Origin: DAHUYF01 sp035623985 | Lineage (GTDB): Bacteria; Pseudomonadota; Alphaproteobacteria; ATCC43930; CGMCC-115725 | Direction: 5' to 3' | DNA length: 64,000 nt | Assembly (NCBI GenBank): GCA_035623985.1 | Contig: DASPSJ010000020.1 | Coordinates: 25,184 to 89,183, forward strand | In this document: in pieces, positions 1 to 8,477 of the stretch | Numbering within the stretch: the first letter of the stretch is position 1 | Layout: each line of letters begins with the position of its first letter | Position numbers and translations under genes: made by a program | The notes under the pieces: model-generated | Databases searched by the model: none | The model's input: only the letters and a program-made list of their open reading frames with translations | Told to the model about the DNA's origin: nothing

Positions 1-1
1 C

Positions 2-292
2 AAAGCCGCGCTGCCGCCGGTGAAGCTCAGCGGCGGCGAGCAGCAGCGCGTGGCGATCGCCCGCGCCATCGTCAGCCGGCCCGACATCCTGATCCTCGAC
101 GAGCCGACCGCGTCGCTCGACGGCGAGACCGGACGGATCATCGTCGGCTTCGTGCGCCGGCACATCCTCACCGACCGGCGCTGCATCGTCATCGTCACCC
201 ATGACAGCCGCATCTACGAATTCGCCGATCGCATCGTGAAGATGGAGGACGGAAGGCTGACGGGCGTGGAGCGGGAGAGGTTGGATGCGTGA
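2..292 (+). CDS. ABC transporter ATP-binding protein, C-terminal part (cut by window edge)
   Basis: This is the C-terminal part of an ABC ATPase; the reading frame is open from base 2 and its start lies outside the window. The signature motif LSGGEQQRVAIARAI, a Walker B of the form ILILDEPTASLD and a switch histidine in VTHDSR are all present, so the missing part is the Walker A half. The stop overlaps the start of the HlyD-type adaptor by 8 nt, and an outer-membrane channel gene follows. By analogy with DevBCA/MacAB-type exporters it would power export from the inner membrane with a permease that should lie just upstream. The substrate cannot be read from the sequence. Confidence 0.93.
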   Translation, partial: KAALPPVKLSGGEQQRVAIARAIVSRPDILILDEPTASLDGETGRIIVGFVRRHILTDRRCIVIVTHDSRIYEFADRIVKMEDGRLTGVERERLDA

Positions 293-1370
293 CCGATTGA
301 TCTTCATCCTGTCGGCCCTCGGGCTGGCGCTGGCGCTGGTCAGCGCCTTCATCTTCAGCCAGCAGCCGGCGGCCGAGCCGCCGGTGTTCAACCCCGCCGC
401 CAATCCCTATCCGAAAGGGATCTATGCCGACGGCATCATCGAGAGCGACCAGAGCCAGGGCGAGAACATCAACATCTATCCCGAGGTATCGGGACCGATC
501 ACCCGGGTCCTGGTCGCCGAAGGCGCCAAGGTCCGCAGGGGCGACCCGCTTCTGACGATCGACGATTCCGTGCAGCGGGCGACGGCGGAGCAGCAGCGCG
601 CGCAGTCGGAGGCCGCGCTCGCGCTGCTCGAGGAACTCAAGGCCGAGCCGCGGCCGGAGATCCTCGACGTGTCCATCGCGCAAGTCGACAACGCGCGCGC
701 GAGCCTCAAGAACGCGCAGGACCAGCTCGAAAAGCAGCAGCGATCCTATGATCTCGATCCCCGGTCGGTGAGCCGCGACGCGCTGGACAACGCGCGGAAC
801 GCCGAGAAGATGGCGGAGACGAACCTCAAGGTGGTCGAGAAGCAGTACGTCCTGACTAGGGCCGGCGCATGGAGCTTCGACATCCAAAATCAGGAACGGC
901 AATACGCGGCCTTGTGCAAGGCCTATGCCGCGTCGGCGGCGCTGCTCGCCAAGTATACCATCGCGGCGCCCGTCGACGGCGTGGTGCTGTCGGTCCAGGC
1001 CACGGTCGGCAGCTATGTCTCGCCGCAGGGCGGCTACGACTCCTACACCCAGACCTTCAACCCGCTCATCGTCATGGGCGCGCCGCAGGACCACCTCGCC
1101 GTGCGCGCCTATATCGACGAGATCCTGGTTCCCCGCCTCGCCGAGGCCGGCAGGATCGACGCGCAGATGTTCGTCCGCGGCACGAACATCCATGTGCCCC
1201 TCGCCTTCGCGCGCGTCCAGCCCTACGTGTCGCCGAAGATCGAGCTCTCCAACCAGCGGCAGGAGCGGGTCGACGTCCGCGTGCTGCCCGTGATCTTCCG
1301 CTTCGAGAGCCCGAAGAATTTGAACCTCTATCCGGGACAGCTCGTCGATGTCTATGTCGGCGAGAAATAG
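285..1370 (+). CDS. HlyD-family periplasmic adaptor (membrane fusion) protein
   Basis: The 361-aa protein has an N-terminal membrane anchor (about residues 4-25), a first lipoyl half around VSGPITRVLVAEGAKVRRGD, a long alpha-helical hairpin rich in Gln/Ala/Glu (about 95-205), and the second lipoyl half near APVDGVVLSVQATVGSYVSP. This order is standard for adaptors that bridge an inner-membrane ABC transporter and an outer-membrane channel. The ATG overlaps the ATPase stop by 8 nt, and the 3' end overlaps the outer-membrane factor start by 23 nt, so the three genes are translationally linked. It resembles DevB-type adaptors more than RND adaptors because its partner is an ABC ATPase. Confidence 0.92.
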   Translation: MRDRLIFILSALGLALALVSAFIFSQQPAAEPPVFNPAANPYPKGIYADGIIESDQSQGENINIYPEVSGPITRVLVAEGAKVRRGDPLLTIDDSVQRATAEQQRAQSEAALALLEELKAEPRPEILDVSIAQVDNARASLKNAQDQLEKQQRSYDLDPRSVSRDALDNARNAEKMAETNLKVVEKQYVLTRAGAWSFDIQNQERQYAALCKAYAASAALLAKYTIAAPVDGVVLSVQATVGSYVSPQGGYDSYTQTFNPLIVMGAPQDHLAVRAYIDEILVPRLAEAGRIDAQMFVRGTNIHVPLAFARVQPYVSPKIELSNQRQERVDVRVLPVIFRFESPKNLNLYPGQLVDVYVGEK

Positions 1371-2862
1371 CGGCGGGATCGCCGGCGGCCTGCGCCGGCT
1401 CGGCGCCGCGGCGGCGCTCGCGGCGCTGCTGTCGAGCTGCGCGGTCGGACCGGATTTCGATCGCCCGCCGGCGCCGGCCGTTTCGCATTACGCCGCCGGC
1501 GCCGATCCGGCCGCGACCGCCCCCGCCGCCGGCACGGCGCAGCGCTTCGCGCCGGGCGCTGCGATCGCCGCGGACTGGTGGCGGCTTTTCAACTCGGAAA
1601 AGCTCGGCGCGCTCGTCGACGAAGCCATCGCCGCCAATCCCGGCCTCGAGGCGGCCCAGCAGAGCCTGCGCCAGAGTCAGGACAATCTGCGCGCCGGATA
1701 CGGCATCTTCTTCCCCTGGCTCGGCGCCGATTTCGGCGCCTCGCGCGAGAAATCCTTGCCCCTCGCCATGGGCAGCAGCGCGCCGGGAACCATCTTCAAC
1801 CTGTTCACGCTGTCGGGAACGATCAGCTATCCCCTCGATATCTTCGGCGGCGAAAGACGCGCGGTCGAGGGGCTGGCGGCGCAAGTGGAGGTGCAGCGCG
1901 CGACGGAGCAGGCCACCTATCTCGCCTTGTCGTCCAACCTCGTCGACACGGTGATCGCCAGGGCCGCCTACCGTGCCGAGATCGAGGCGACGGAGCAGCT
2001 CATCGCGCTGCAGCGCCAGCAGGTCGAGCTGGCCTTGGTCCAGGCGCGCGCCGGCACGGTGCCTTATTCCAACGTGCTGATTCTCCAGAGCCAGCTTGCC
2101 GCCTACGAAGCGACGATCCCGCAGTTGCAGCAGAAGCTCACCCAGAGCGACGATCTCCTGGCGACGCTCGCCGGCCGCACGCCGGCCGAATGGACGCCGC
2201 CGGAGATGAGCCTCGCCGATCTCACGCTCCCCGGCGAGCTGCCGGTCAGCCTCCCCTCCGACCTCGTGCGCCAGCGCCCGGATATCCTGGCGGCGGAGGC
2301 GAGCGCGCATGCCGCCAGCGCCGGCATCGGCGTCGCCACCGCGGCCATGCTGCCGAGCGTCACGTTGAGCGGAACCTACGGCACCGCCAACACGGCCATC
2401 GGCAATTTGTTCTCCTCCTCCGGCCGTTTCTGGAGCTTCGGTGCGGACGTCACGGCGCCGCTGTTCGAAGGCGGGAAATTGTGGTTCCAGCGAAAGGCGG
2501 CGATCGACGCCTATCGGCAGGCGATGGCGCTTTATCGCCAGACGGTGCTGGGCGCCTTCGCCCAGGTGGCGGACACGCTGCGCGCGCTCGACCACGACGC
2601 CGCGGCGCTCGCGGCGGAAGAGAAGGCGGTGCAGACGGCGGAGGACGCGCTGCATCTGGTGCAGGCGAATTACGCGGCCGGCCTTGCCACCTATTTCGAT
2701 GTCCTGACCGCCGATACGCAATATTATCAGGCGAGGATCAACGATCTCCAGATCGTTGCCATGCGCTATCAGGACACGGTCGCTCTCTTCGCCGCTCTTG
2801 GCGGCGGTTGGTGGAATGCCGAGCGCCGGGACGGCGCGGCAGCCGCGTCAACGGTGGATTGA
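1348..2862 (+). CDS. Outer-membrane efflux lipoprotein, NodT/TolC-like channel
   Basis: The 504-aa protein is the third component of the export system begun by the ATPase and adaptor upstream. It has a lipoprotein signal (AALLSSCAVGPDF, with Cys at about residue 31), the CAVGPDFxRP motif typical of the NodT/OprM family, and two repeated helical/strand halves including DWWRLFNSEKLGALVDEAIAANP and LRQRPDILAAEA-type elements. The length matches the family. The start lies inside the adaptor gene. It is expected to form a trimeric outer-membrane channel with a periplasmic helical tunnel. Confidence 0.93.
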   Translation: MSMSARNSGGIAGGLRRLGAAAALAALLSSCAVGPDFDRPPAPAVSHYAAGADPAATAPAAGTAQRFAPGAAIAADWWRLFNSEKLGALVDEAIAANPGLEAAQQSLRQSQDNLRAGYGIFFPWLGADFGASREKSLPLAMGSSAPGTIFNLFTLSGTISYPLDIFGGERRAVEGLAAQVEVQRATEQATYLALSSNLVDTVIARAAYRAEIEATEQLIALQRQQVELALVQARAGTVPYSNVLILQSQLAAYEATIPQLQQKLTQSDDLLATLAGRTPAEWTPPEMSLADLTLPGELPVSLPSDLVRQRPDILAAEASAHAASAGIGVATAAMLPSVTLSGTYGTANTAIGNLFSSSGRFWSFGADVTAPLFEGGKLWFQRKAAIDAYRQAMALYRQTVLGAFAQVADTLRALDHDAAALAAEEKAVQTAEDALHLVQANYAAGLATYFDVLTADTQYYQARINDLQIVAMRYQDTVALFAALGGGWWNAERRDGAAAASTVD

Positions 2863-3127
2863 CCGCGCCTTTCGGCCGGACGCAGGACCGGCTGGCCGCC
2901 CCGGCCTCCGATTTGCCGCACCTCTCCCGGCCGCAGCCCTTGTGTCATATTTTGGACGTGGCGATCCTCCGGCCTCGCCGCGCCATCCCGACCCGGTCCC
3001 GTCGATCGCCCAGCCAAGGCGAATGCTCCAATTGCATACCTATGTATGAGGTATTTCATGGGGCGACACCGATCCGCTTATCCATAAAAAAAGGAAGGAT
3101 TAACCGACGCCCCCATACGATGCCGCC

Positions 3128-3595
3128 ATGCCAGGGGATCCACGGGAACAACGCCTCACTTTTCGCGTGCTGCATTATTGGCGCGACCGCGCCGGCGCCG
3201 GCGCCTTTCCGCTGTTGCGCGATATCGATCTGGCCGCTCTGGGCGAGGATTCCGCCAATTGCCTGCTCATCAAGATAGCGGCGCCGATCGAGCGCTCCTC
3301 CTTCCTCTATGTCGGTCGCAATCTCTGCGGCCCCGAAGAAACGAGGCTCGAGGGCCGCGCCGTCGCGGACTGCCCGCCGCAAACCCTGCTCCATCGGGCG
3401 ACGTCCTATCTGTCGCGCATCCTGGAGAAGGCTGTGCCGATCAGCCTGGGCGGCGCGATCACGACGCCGCGCTCGCTGATACTCTACCGTAGCATCCTGA
3501 TGCCCTTGACCGAAGACGGCAGCACGGTCACCGCGGTCTTCGGCGCGGCAAATTCCCGCGAGATTCTTTCCAGCGAAGAAGAGCTCGTCTCATGA
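3128..3595 (+). CDS. PAS-domain protein (PAS_5-like)
   Basis: The 155-aa protein is a single small domain. The opening LRDIDLAALGEDSANCLLIKI and the following SSFLYVGRNLC resemble the PAS_5 family, which is abundant in alphaproteobacteria, and no output domain is attached. Such proteins are taken to be sensory or regulatory, but their ligands are largely unknown. The last codons overlap the next ORF by 4 nt (ATGA), so the two genes are probably co-expressed. The ATG at 3128 was chosen because it is the first one that keeps the domain whole; the G-rich AAGGAAGG upstream is distant. The PAS assignment rests on motif resemblance only. Confidence 0.72.
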   Translation: MPGDPREQRLTFRVLHYWRDRAGAGAFPLLRDIDLAALGEDSANCLLIKIAAPIERSSFLYVGRNLCGPEETRLEGRAVADCPPQTLLHRATSYLSRILEKAVPISLGGAITTPRSLILYRSILMPLTEDGSTVTAVFGAANSREILSSEEELVS

Positions 3596-4026
3596 GCCAG
3601 CGAACCGTCAAAGGCAGTATCTGCTTTGAGTTGCGCAAATACGGTGGCGGCCGCTGGACGCTCGATTCCGTCTATGACGACAAGGAATTGGCGACGACCG
3701 AGGCGAAGTCGCTCATGGAGCGGTTCAAGGCGATCCTCGCCGTCCGCGTCGTCGCCGTGGCCGAAGAGAACGGCCAGTTCCGCGAATGGACGGTCTTCAA
3801 GCAAGGCATCACGGATGATCAGCAGGCCGTGCTCCGAACGCCGCCGCCGCGACCGGCGCCGGCGCCTGCTCCTCCTGTCGCGAAAGCACGCGAGACGCCG
3901 GCCGCCGATCGGCCGAAGCGCCGGCGCATGAGCACGCGGCTCTATTATGCGCGGCTTGCCGGCGGTATGATCATCGTCGTCGTCGTCGCCGTGCTCGGGA
4001 TCGCTGTCCTCAGAATGGTGCCCTGA
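3592..4026 (+). CDS. Uncharacterised protein with C-terminal membrane helix
   Basis: This 144-aa protein overlaps the PAS gene by 4 nt. The N-terminal 80 residues (ELRKYGGGRWTLDSVYDDKE onwards) form a compact soluble domain; a Pro/Ala-rich linker follows (PPPRPAPAPAPPVAKA, about 82-97), and the C-terminus is one hydrophobic helix (about 122-142, rich in Ile/Val). It looks like a tail-anchored inner-membrane protein with its domain in the cytoplasm. I do not recognise a family; similar short proteins occur with PAS-type genes in alphaproteobacteria, which is an impression and not a search result. Confidence 0.7.
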   Translation: MSQRTVKGSICFELRKYGGGRWTLDSVYDDKELATTEAKSLMERFKAILAVRVVAVAEENGQFREWTVFKQGITDDQQAVLRTPPPRPAPAPAPPVAKARETPAADRPKRRRMSTRLYYARLAGGMIIVVVVAVLGIAVLRMVP

Positions 4027-4136
4027 CGCCAAGGGCGCGCGGCGAAGCTCGGCGTTTCCCCATCCTCCCGCCGCCTATTGGCGCCCTCCCGCGCGGAGCC
4101 TAGAATGGTCCAGCCTTTCCCGGGGAGGAGAGCGCC

Positions 4137-4562
4137 ATGGACAACACGATGAAGTTCTCCGCCGCGCATGCCAAGGACGCGGTCTTCAGCGACGGCGGGC
4201 TGCGCTCCTGCTTCGAGTACCGCGATCTCGGCATCGCGGCGGCGACCGGCGGCAAGGCCATGGCGCATATCGTGCGCGCCAAGCCCGGCCAGCATGGCGG
4301 CTTCGGCTGGCACCGGCACCATCTCGACTTCCAGATGTATTACGTGCTCAAGGGCTGGGTGAAGTTCGAGTATGAAGGCGTCGGCGTGGTCGTCGCCGAG
4401 GCCGGGAGCTGCGTCCACCAGCCGCCCGGCATCCGCCATGCCGAGCTCGACCATTCCGACGATCTCGAGTTGATCGAGATCACCTTGCCCGGCAGCTTCG
4501 AGACCGTCGAGACCGCCGCTCCCGCCGCCGCCAGGCGCGCCGAGCCGGCGGTTGCCAAGTAA
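4137..4562 (+). CDS. Small cupin-domain protein
   Basis: The 141-aa protein is a single-domain cupin. Motif 1 is GWHRHHLDFQMYYVLKGWVKFE (His residues at about 61, 63 and 64 as metal ligands) and motif 2 is PPGIRHAELDHSDD (His at about 101). Metal binding is expected, but the reaction cannot be deduced. A ribosome-binding site (GGGGAGGAGAG) sits just before the ATG. The C-terminal Ala-rich tail lies outside the fold. It stands 48 bases before an enoyl-CoA hydratase-type gene on the same strand, so a role in the same small catabolic cluster is possible. Confidence 0.85.
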   Translation: MDNTMKFSAAHAKDAVFSDGGLRSCFEYRDLGIAAATGGKAMAHIVRAKPGQHGGFGWHRHHLDFQMYYVLKGWVKFEYEGVGVVVAEAGSCVHQPPGIRHAELDHSDDLELIEITLPGSFETVETAAPAAARRAEPAVAK

Positions 4563-4609
4563 CCGGCGCCCCGGCGCCCGCGCATCGCGACCGCAACGGC
4601 GAGAGAGAG

Positions 4610-5401
4610 ATGGAGCGCGTGCTGCTGGAAACGCTCGAGGACGGCGTGCTGACCCTGACGATGAACCGTCCGGAGCGGCTCAACGCGCTCAACACCGAGC
4701 TGCTGGAGCGGCTTTTTGACGCGCTCGGCCGCGCCGCCGCCGATCCCGCCATCGCCGTCGTCCTGCTCGCCGGCGCCGGGCGCGGCTTCTGCGCCGGCGG
4801 CGACGTCAAGGCGATGGCCGAGCGGGGCGGCCGCGCCCGCAACTTCGACGAGCGCGTCCAGGATCTGCGCCGGCAGATGGAGGCGTCGCGCCTGCTGCAC
4901 GAGATGCCGAAGCCGACCATCGCCATGCTGCGGGGGCCGGTGGCCGGCGCCGGCCTGTCGCTGGCGCTCGCCTGCGATCTCCGCATCGCCGGCGACACGC
5001 TGCGCCTTACCACCGCTTTCGCCAAGGTGGCGCTCTCCGGCGATTTCGGCGGTAGCTGGTTCCTCACCCAGCTCGTGGGTCCCGCCAAGGCGCGCGAGCT
5101 CTATCTCGCCTCGCCCGTGCTCGGCGCCGCCGAGGCGTTGTCGCTTGGCCTCGTCAACCGCGTCGTCGCCGAGGACGCGCTCGAGGCCGAGACCCGCGCG
5201 CTCGCCGTCTCGCTGGCGCGCGGGCCGCGCGTCACGCTCGGCTACATCAAGCAGAACATGAACCTCGCCGAGCGCGCCGGGCTTGCCGAAGTCATGGATG
5301 CCGAGGCGCTGCGCCACGCCCGTTGCGCGGAGACCGAGGATCACCGCGAGGCCGTCGCCGCCTTCGTCGAGAAGCGTCCGCCGGTCTTTCGAGGACGCTG
5401 A
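4610..5401 (+). CDS. Enoyl-CoA hydratase/isomerase family protein
   Basis: The 263-aa protein is a full-length crotonase. The N-terminus LTLTMNRPERLNALN, the oxyanion-hole segment GAGRGFCAGGDVKAM (about 56-70) and the second segment MLRGPVAGAGLSLALACDLR (about 105-124) are canonical. At the usual catalytic glutamate region the sequence reads KVALSGDFGGSWFL, so an aspartate replaces a glutamate at one of the positions; the protein may be an isomerase or another CoA-ester enzyme and not a classical hydratase. A GAGAGAGA purine stretch precedes the ATG. The next gene follows after one base. Confidence 0.9.
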   Translation: MERVLLETLEDGVLTLTMNRPERLNALNTELLERLFDALGRAAADPAIAVVLLAGAGRGFCAGGDVKAMAERGGRARNFDERVQDLRRQMEASRLLHEMPKPTIAMLRGPVAGAGLSLALACDLRIAGDTLRLTTAFAKVALSGDFGGSWFLTQLVGPAKARELYLASPVLGAAEALSLGLVNRVVAEDALEAETRALAVSLARGPRVTLGYIKQNMNLAERAGLAEVMDAEALRHARCAETEDHREAVAAFVEKRPPVFRGR

Positions 5402-5402
5402 G

Positions 5403-6179
5403 ATGGGCTATCTGCGCCTGCGCCAGATCTGCCTGGTGGCCGAAGCGCTCGAGCCCGCCATCGCCGACCTTGCCGCCGTCCTCGGCCTTGCCGTCTGCTA
5501 CCGCGACGGCAATGTCGCGCGCTATGGCCTGGTGAACGCGCTGCTGCCGCTGGGCCACGGCTTTCTCGAAGTGGTGGCGCCGACCCGCCCCGGCACCGCC
5601 GCCGGCCGCTATCTCGAGCGCCGCCGCGGCGCCGGCGGCTATATGGTGATCGTCGATTGCGACGATATCGAGCGCCGCCGCGGGCATCTCGCGGCGATCG
5701 GCGTGCGCATCGCCAACCCGCTGCGCTACGACGATTATGTCGGGCTGCAGCTTCATCCCCGCGACACCGGCGGCGCCATGCTCGAGCTCAACCGCACGCT
5801 CGGCGGCGACCGGTCCGACGGCCCCTACCATCCCGCGGGCCCGCATTGGCAGGATTTCATCCGCACCGAAACGGCGCGCGCGCTGCTGGCGGCGGAGCTG
5901 CAAAGCGCCGATCCCGAAGCGCTGGCCCGGCGCTGGGGCGCGGTGCTGGAGCGCGCGCCGATGCCGGGGCCGGCCGGCGCCCCCGAGATCGCGCTCGATG
6001 TCGGGCGGCTGCGCTTCGTTGCGGCGAGCGACGGACGCGGCGAGGGCCTTGGCGGCCTCGACATCGCCGTGGCCGATCCGGCGCCGATCCTCGCCGAGGC
6101 GCGGCGGCGGTCCTGCCCCGTCATGGGCGACCAGGTCACCCTCTGCGGCACGCGGCTGCGGCTGGTGGGCGAGCGCTGA
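5403..6179 (+). CDS. VOC/glyoxalase-like domain protein
   Basis: The 258-aa protein begins at the ATG one base after the crotonase stop, so the two are co-transcribed. Its first half (LRQICLVAEALEPAIADLAA, then HGFLEVVAPTRPGTAAGRYL and the HPRDTGGAMLELNR strand) has the beta-alpha-beta-beta-beta pattern of the vicinal oxygen chelate superfamily (glyoxalase/bleomycin-resistance fold). The His and Glu of the last strand could be metal ligands. The second half looks like a degenerate second module. Substrate unknown; with the upstream gene it may act on a CoA-linked or small carbonyl compound, which is inference. Confidence 0.8.
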   Translation: MGYLRLRQICLVAEALEPAIADLAAVLGLAVCYRDGNVARYGLVNALLPLGHGFLEVVAPTRPGTAAGRYLERRRGAGGYMVIVDCDDIERRRGHLAAIGVRIANPLRYDDYVGLQLHPRDTGGAMLELNRTLGGDRSDGPYHPAGPHWQDFIRTETARALLAAELQSADPEALARRWGAVLERAPMPGPAGAPEIALDVGRLRFVAASDGRGEGLGGLDIAVADPAPILAEARRRSCPVMGDQVTLCGTRLRLVGER

Positions 6180-6194
6180 GCGCGGCCGCCGGCG

Positions 6195-6989
6195 ATGTTC
6201 CCGCCCCGGCGCATCGTCTGCCTCAGCGAGGAGACGGTCGAGACGCTCTATCTGCTGAGCGAGCAGGAGCGGATCGTCGGCATCTCCGGCTATGTCGTCC
6301 GCCCGCCTCAGGCGCGGCGCGAGAAACCGCGGGTGAGCGCCTTCACCTCGGCGGATATCGACAAGGTCCTGACGCTGGCGCCCGACCTCGTCCTCGCCTT
6401 CTCGGATTTGCAGGCGGATATCGTCGCCGAGCTGCTGCGCCGCGGCGTCGCGGTGCACGCCTTCAACCAGCGCAGCATCGCCGGCATTCTCGACATGATC
6501 CGCCTTCTCGGCGCCCTGGTGGCGGCCGGCGAGCGGGCAAACCGGCTTGCCGACGGCCTGGACGCCGGCCTTGCCGCGGCGCGCCGGCGCGGCGAGCGGC
6601 TTGCCCGGCATCCGCGGATTTTCTTCGAGGAATGGGATGCGCCGCTCATCTCCGGCATCGGCTGGGTGTCGGAGCTGATCGACTGCGCCGGCGGCATTGA
6701 CGTCTTCGCCGACCGCGCGCGGGAAGCCGCGGCCAAGGATCGCATCGTCGGCGAAGCCGAGGTGGTCGCCCGCCAGCCCGACGTGATCATCGGCTCCTGG
6801 TGCGGCAAGAAGTTCCGGCCCGAACGGGTGAGCGCCCGGCCCGGCTTCGCCGCCGTGCCGGCGGTGCGCAATCAGGCGCTGTTCGAGATCAAATCGCCGC
6901 TGATCCTCCAGCCGGGACCGGCGGCGCTCACCGACGGCCTTGCCGCGCTGCAGGCCATCATCGAGCGCTGGGCCGCGGCTTCCGGATAG
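6195..6989 (+). CDS. BtuF-like cobalamin-binding (periplasmic-binding-fold) protein
   Basis: The 264-aa protein has the class III periplasmic-binding-protein layout: RRIVCLSEETVETLYLLSEQ, then VGISGYVVRPPQA, the LAPDLVLAFSDLQADIVAEL segment, a long linking helix (about 105-135), and the second lobe with IGWVSELIDCAGGIDVFAD and QPDVIIGSWCGKKF. This is typical of the cobalamin-binding BtuF group and of iron-siderophore receptors. There is no signal peptide at this start, so it is either cytoplasmic or its true start differs; many alphaproteobacterial stand-alone members lack one too. No ABC permease or ATPase is adjacent and no cobalamin riboswitch was seen upstream. Confidence 0.82.
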   Translation: MFPPRRIVCLSEETVETLYLLSEQERIVGISGYVVRPPQARREKPRVSAFTSADIDKVLTLAPDLVLAFSDLQADIVAELLRRGVAVHAFNQRSIAGILDMIRLLGALVAAGERANRLADGLDAGLAAARRRGERLARHPRIFFEEWDAPLISGIGWVSELIDCAGGIDVFADRAREAAAKDRIVGEAEVVARQPDVIIGSWCGKKFRPERVSARPGFAAVPAVRNQALFEIKSPLILQPGPAALTDGLAALQAIIERWAAASG

Positions 6990-7081
6990 GCGCGACGGGC
7001 CGAGCGCCGCGGCGACGGCTGCATCCGCGCTTTGTCGCACCCCCCGCTTTTCTCTTGCGCTCGGAAGCCGCCGGCGCTACC

Positions 7082-7098
7082 TTGCGAACCGTTCGCAA
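7082..7098. promoter_or_regulatory. Fur-type operator, perfect 8-1-8 palindrome
   Basis: The 17 bases TTGCGAACCGTTCGCAA form a perfect palindrome with a single central C, 30 bases before the ATG of the cupredoxin gene that heads the ftr1 operon. A second site with the same half-site spacing lies before the TonB receptor (11318-11334). The two shared targets are iron-transport genes, which suggests binding by a Fur-family regulator, but no regulator gene is in the window. Confidence 0.6.
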
Positions 7099-7128
7099 CT
7101 ACATCCTTAAAAAGGGTAGCAACGTACT

Positions 7129-7455
7129 ATGAGTCGCCTGATATTTGGCGCGGCGCTTCTGGCAATCCTCGGCGCGCTATCCGCGCGGGCCGAGGATGCC
7201 GGCATTGTCATTGCCATCAAGGACCATCATTTCGTTCCTGAAACCGTGGAAGTTCCCGCCGGGACCAAGGTCAAGCTCATCGTCCGCAATCAGGACAAGA
7301 CTGCTTCGGAGTTCGAGAGCATCCAATTCCATCGCGAGAAGGTCGTCCAGCCCGGCAGCGAGATCACGGTCTTCGTCGGCCCATTGGATCCCGGCAGCTA
7401 TGAATTCTTCGACGATTTTCATCCCGACACCCGCGGCCATCTGATCGTGAAATAG
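7129..7455 (+). CDS. Periplasmic cupredoxin-domain protein of iron-uptake pair
   Basis: The 108-aa protein has a signal peptide (LIFGAALLAILGALSARAED, cleavage after about residue 21) and a cupredoxin fold: IVIAIKDHHFVPETVEVPAG, then KLIVRNQDKTASEFES and the C-terminal YEFFDDFHPDTRGHLIVK. A classical Cys ligand is lacking, as in the cupredoxin proteins that accompany FTR1 permeases (EfeO N-domain and FtrB-like). It ends 10 bases before ftr1. In these systems the cupredoxin is thought to oxidise or hand over iron in the periplasm. The Fur-type palindrome just upstream supports iron control. Confidence 0.87.
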   Translation: MSRLIFGAALLAILGALSARAEDAGIVIAIKDHHFVPETVEVPAGTKVKLIVRNQDKTASEFESIQFHREKVVQPGSEITVFVGPLDPGSYEFFDDFHPDTRGHLIVK

Positions 7456-7465
7456 ACCTCCCGCC

Positions 7466-8317
7466 ATGCTCGCGACCGTGATCATCGTTTTCCGCGAGGT
7501 CCTCGAGGCCGCGCTCATCGTCGGCATCGTGCTGGCCGCCAGCCGCGGCGTGCCGCGCCGCCATCTCTGGATCGCTTGCGGCATCGCCGGCGGCGTCCTC
7601 GGCGCCGTTCTCGTCGCCGGCTTTGCCGGCGAGATCGCGTCGGCGGTGGAAGGCGTCGGCCAGGAGCTGTTCAATGCCTCGATCCTGTTCGCCGCGGTAG
7701 GCATGCTGGGCTGGCACAATATCTGGATGAGCCGGCACGGGCGCGAATTGGCGGCGGAGGCCACGCGGGTCGGCCGCGGCGTGCTGACGGGAGAACGGCC
7801 GCTCTACGCGCTGGCCCTGGTCGTCGGCATCGCGGTGCTGCGCGAAGGCTCGGAGATCGTGCTGTTCCTCTACAGCATCGTCGTCGCCGGCGGCGGCAGC
7901 GCCCTGGGCATGGCCGTCGGCGGTGCGCTCGGCCTCGTCATGGGCGTCGCCGCCGGGGCGGGCATTTATCTCGGCCTGCTGGCCATTCCCATGCGCCATC
8001 TCTTTTCGGTGACCGGCTGGCTCATTCTGTTCATTGCCGCCGGGATGGCGTCCCAAGGCGCCGCCTTCCTGCTGCAAGCCGACCTCCTGCCGGCGCTCGG
8101 CAACAACCTCTGGGATACGTCGTTCCTGCTCAGCGAGAGAAGCCTGCTCGGCCAGCTTCTGCACGTCCTGCTCGGCTATACCGCGCAGCCGGCCGGCATT
8201 CAGCTCGTCTTCTACCTCGCGACGCTGATCGTCATCCTCTCGCTGACCCGCTTCTTGGGGCGCGTGCCGCCGGTAGCGGGCGGACAAGGTCGGGCGGCGC
8301 GATATGAGCTGTCGTGA
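7466..8317 (+). CDS. FTR1-family high-affinity iron permease
   Basis: The 283-aa protein is hydrophobic throughout with about seven membrane segments. It carries the two REXXE iron-binding motifs that define FTR1/EfeU: REVLE at residues 10-14 and REGSE at 126-130. The start ATG lies ten bases after the cupredoxin stop with a CCTCCCGCC spacer, so translation probably follows from the upstream gene. The role is import of iron through the inner membrane, fed by the periplasmic cupredoxin. No peroxidase (EfeB) or ferredoxin-like FtrD gene is adjacent, so this is a minimal two-gene version. Confidence 0.92.
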   Translation: MLATVIIVFREVLEAALIVGIVLAASRGVPRRHLWIACGIAGGVLGAVLVAGFAGEIASAVEGVGQELFNASILFAAVGMLGWHNIWMSRHGRELAAEATRVGRGVLTGERPLYALALVVGIAVLREGSEIVLFLYSIVVAGGGSALGMAVGGALGLVMGVAAGAGIYLGLLAIPMRHLFSVTGWLILFIAAGMASQGAAFLLQADLLPALGNNLWDTSFLLSERSLLGQLLHVLLGYTAQPAGIQLVFYLATLIVILSLTRFLGRVPPVAGGQGRAARYELS

Positions 8318-8458
8318 TCTGGCCGGCGCCTCCCCGGGCATTGGCATGGCTATCGCATATGGGCTGAACCGCGGGCGGGAAAGATTGACCACGGAGAGCA
8401 GACAGCCCATTAAAGATGGACCAGAGAGGCAATGAGGCGGTGAGAGAACCAAGGGCTT

Positions 8459-8477
8459 TGGCGCGCAAAGCGCGCCA
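8459..8477. repeat. Short perfect inverted repeat
   Basis: TGGCGCGC and GCGCGCCA are separated by AAA, giving an 8-bp perfect stem. It sits inside the mobile-element scar, directly before the direct-repeat cluster. The second copy of the element at 58410 also contains a GGCGCGC...GCGCGCC hairpin, so it is probably a part of this element family and not a terminator; no T-run follows. Confidence 0.55.
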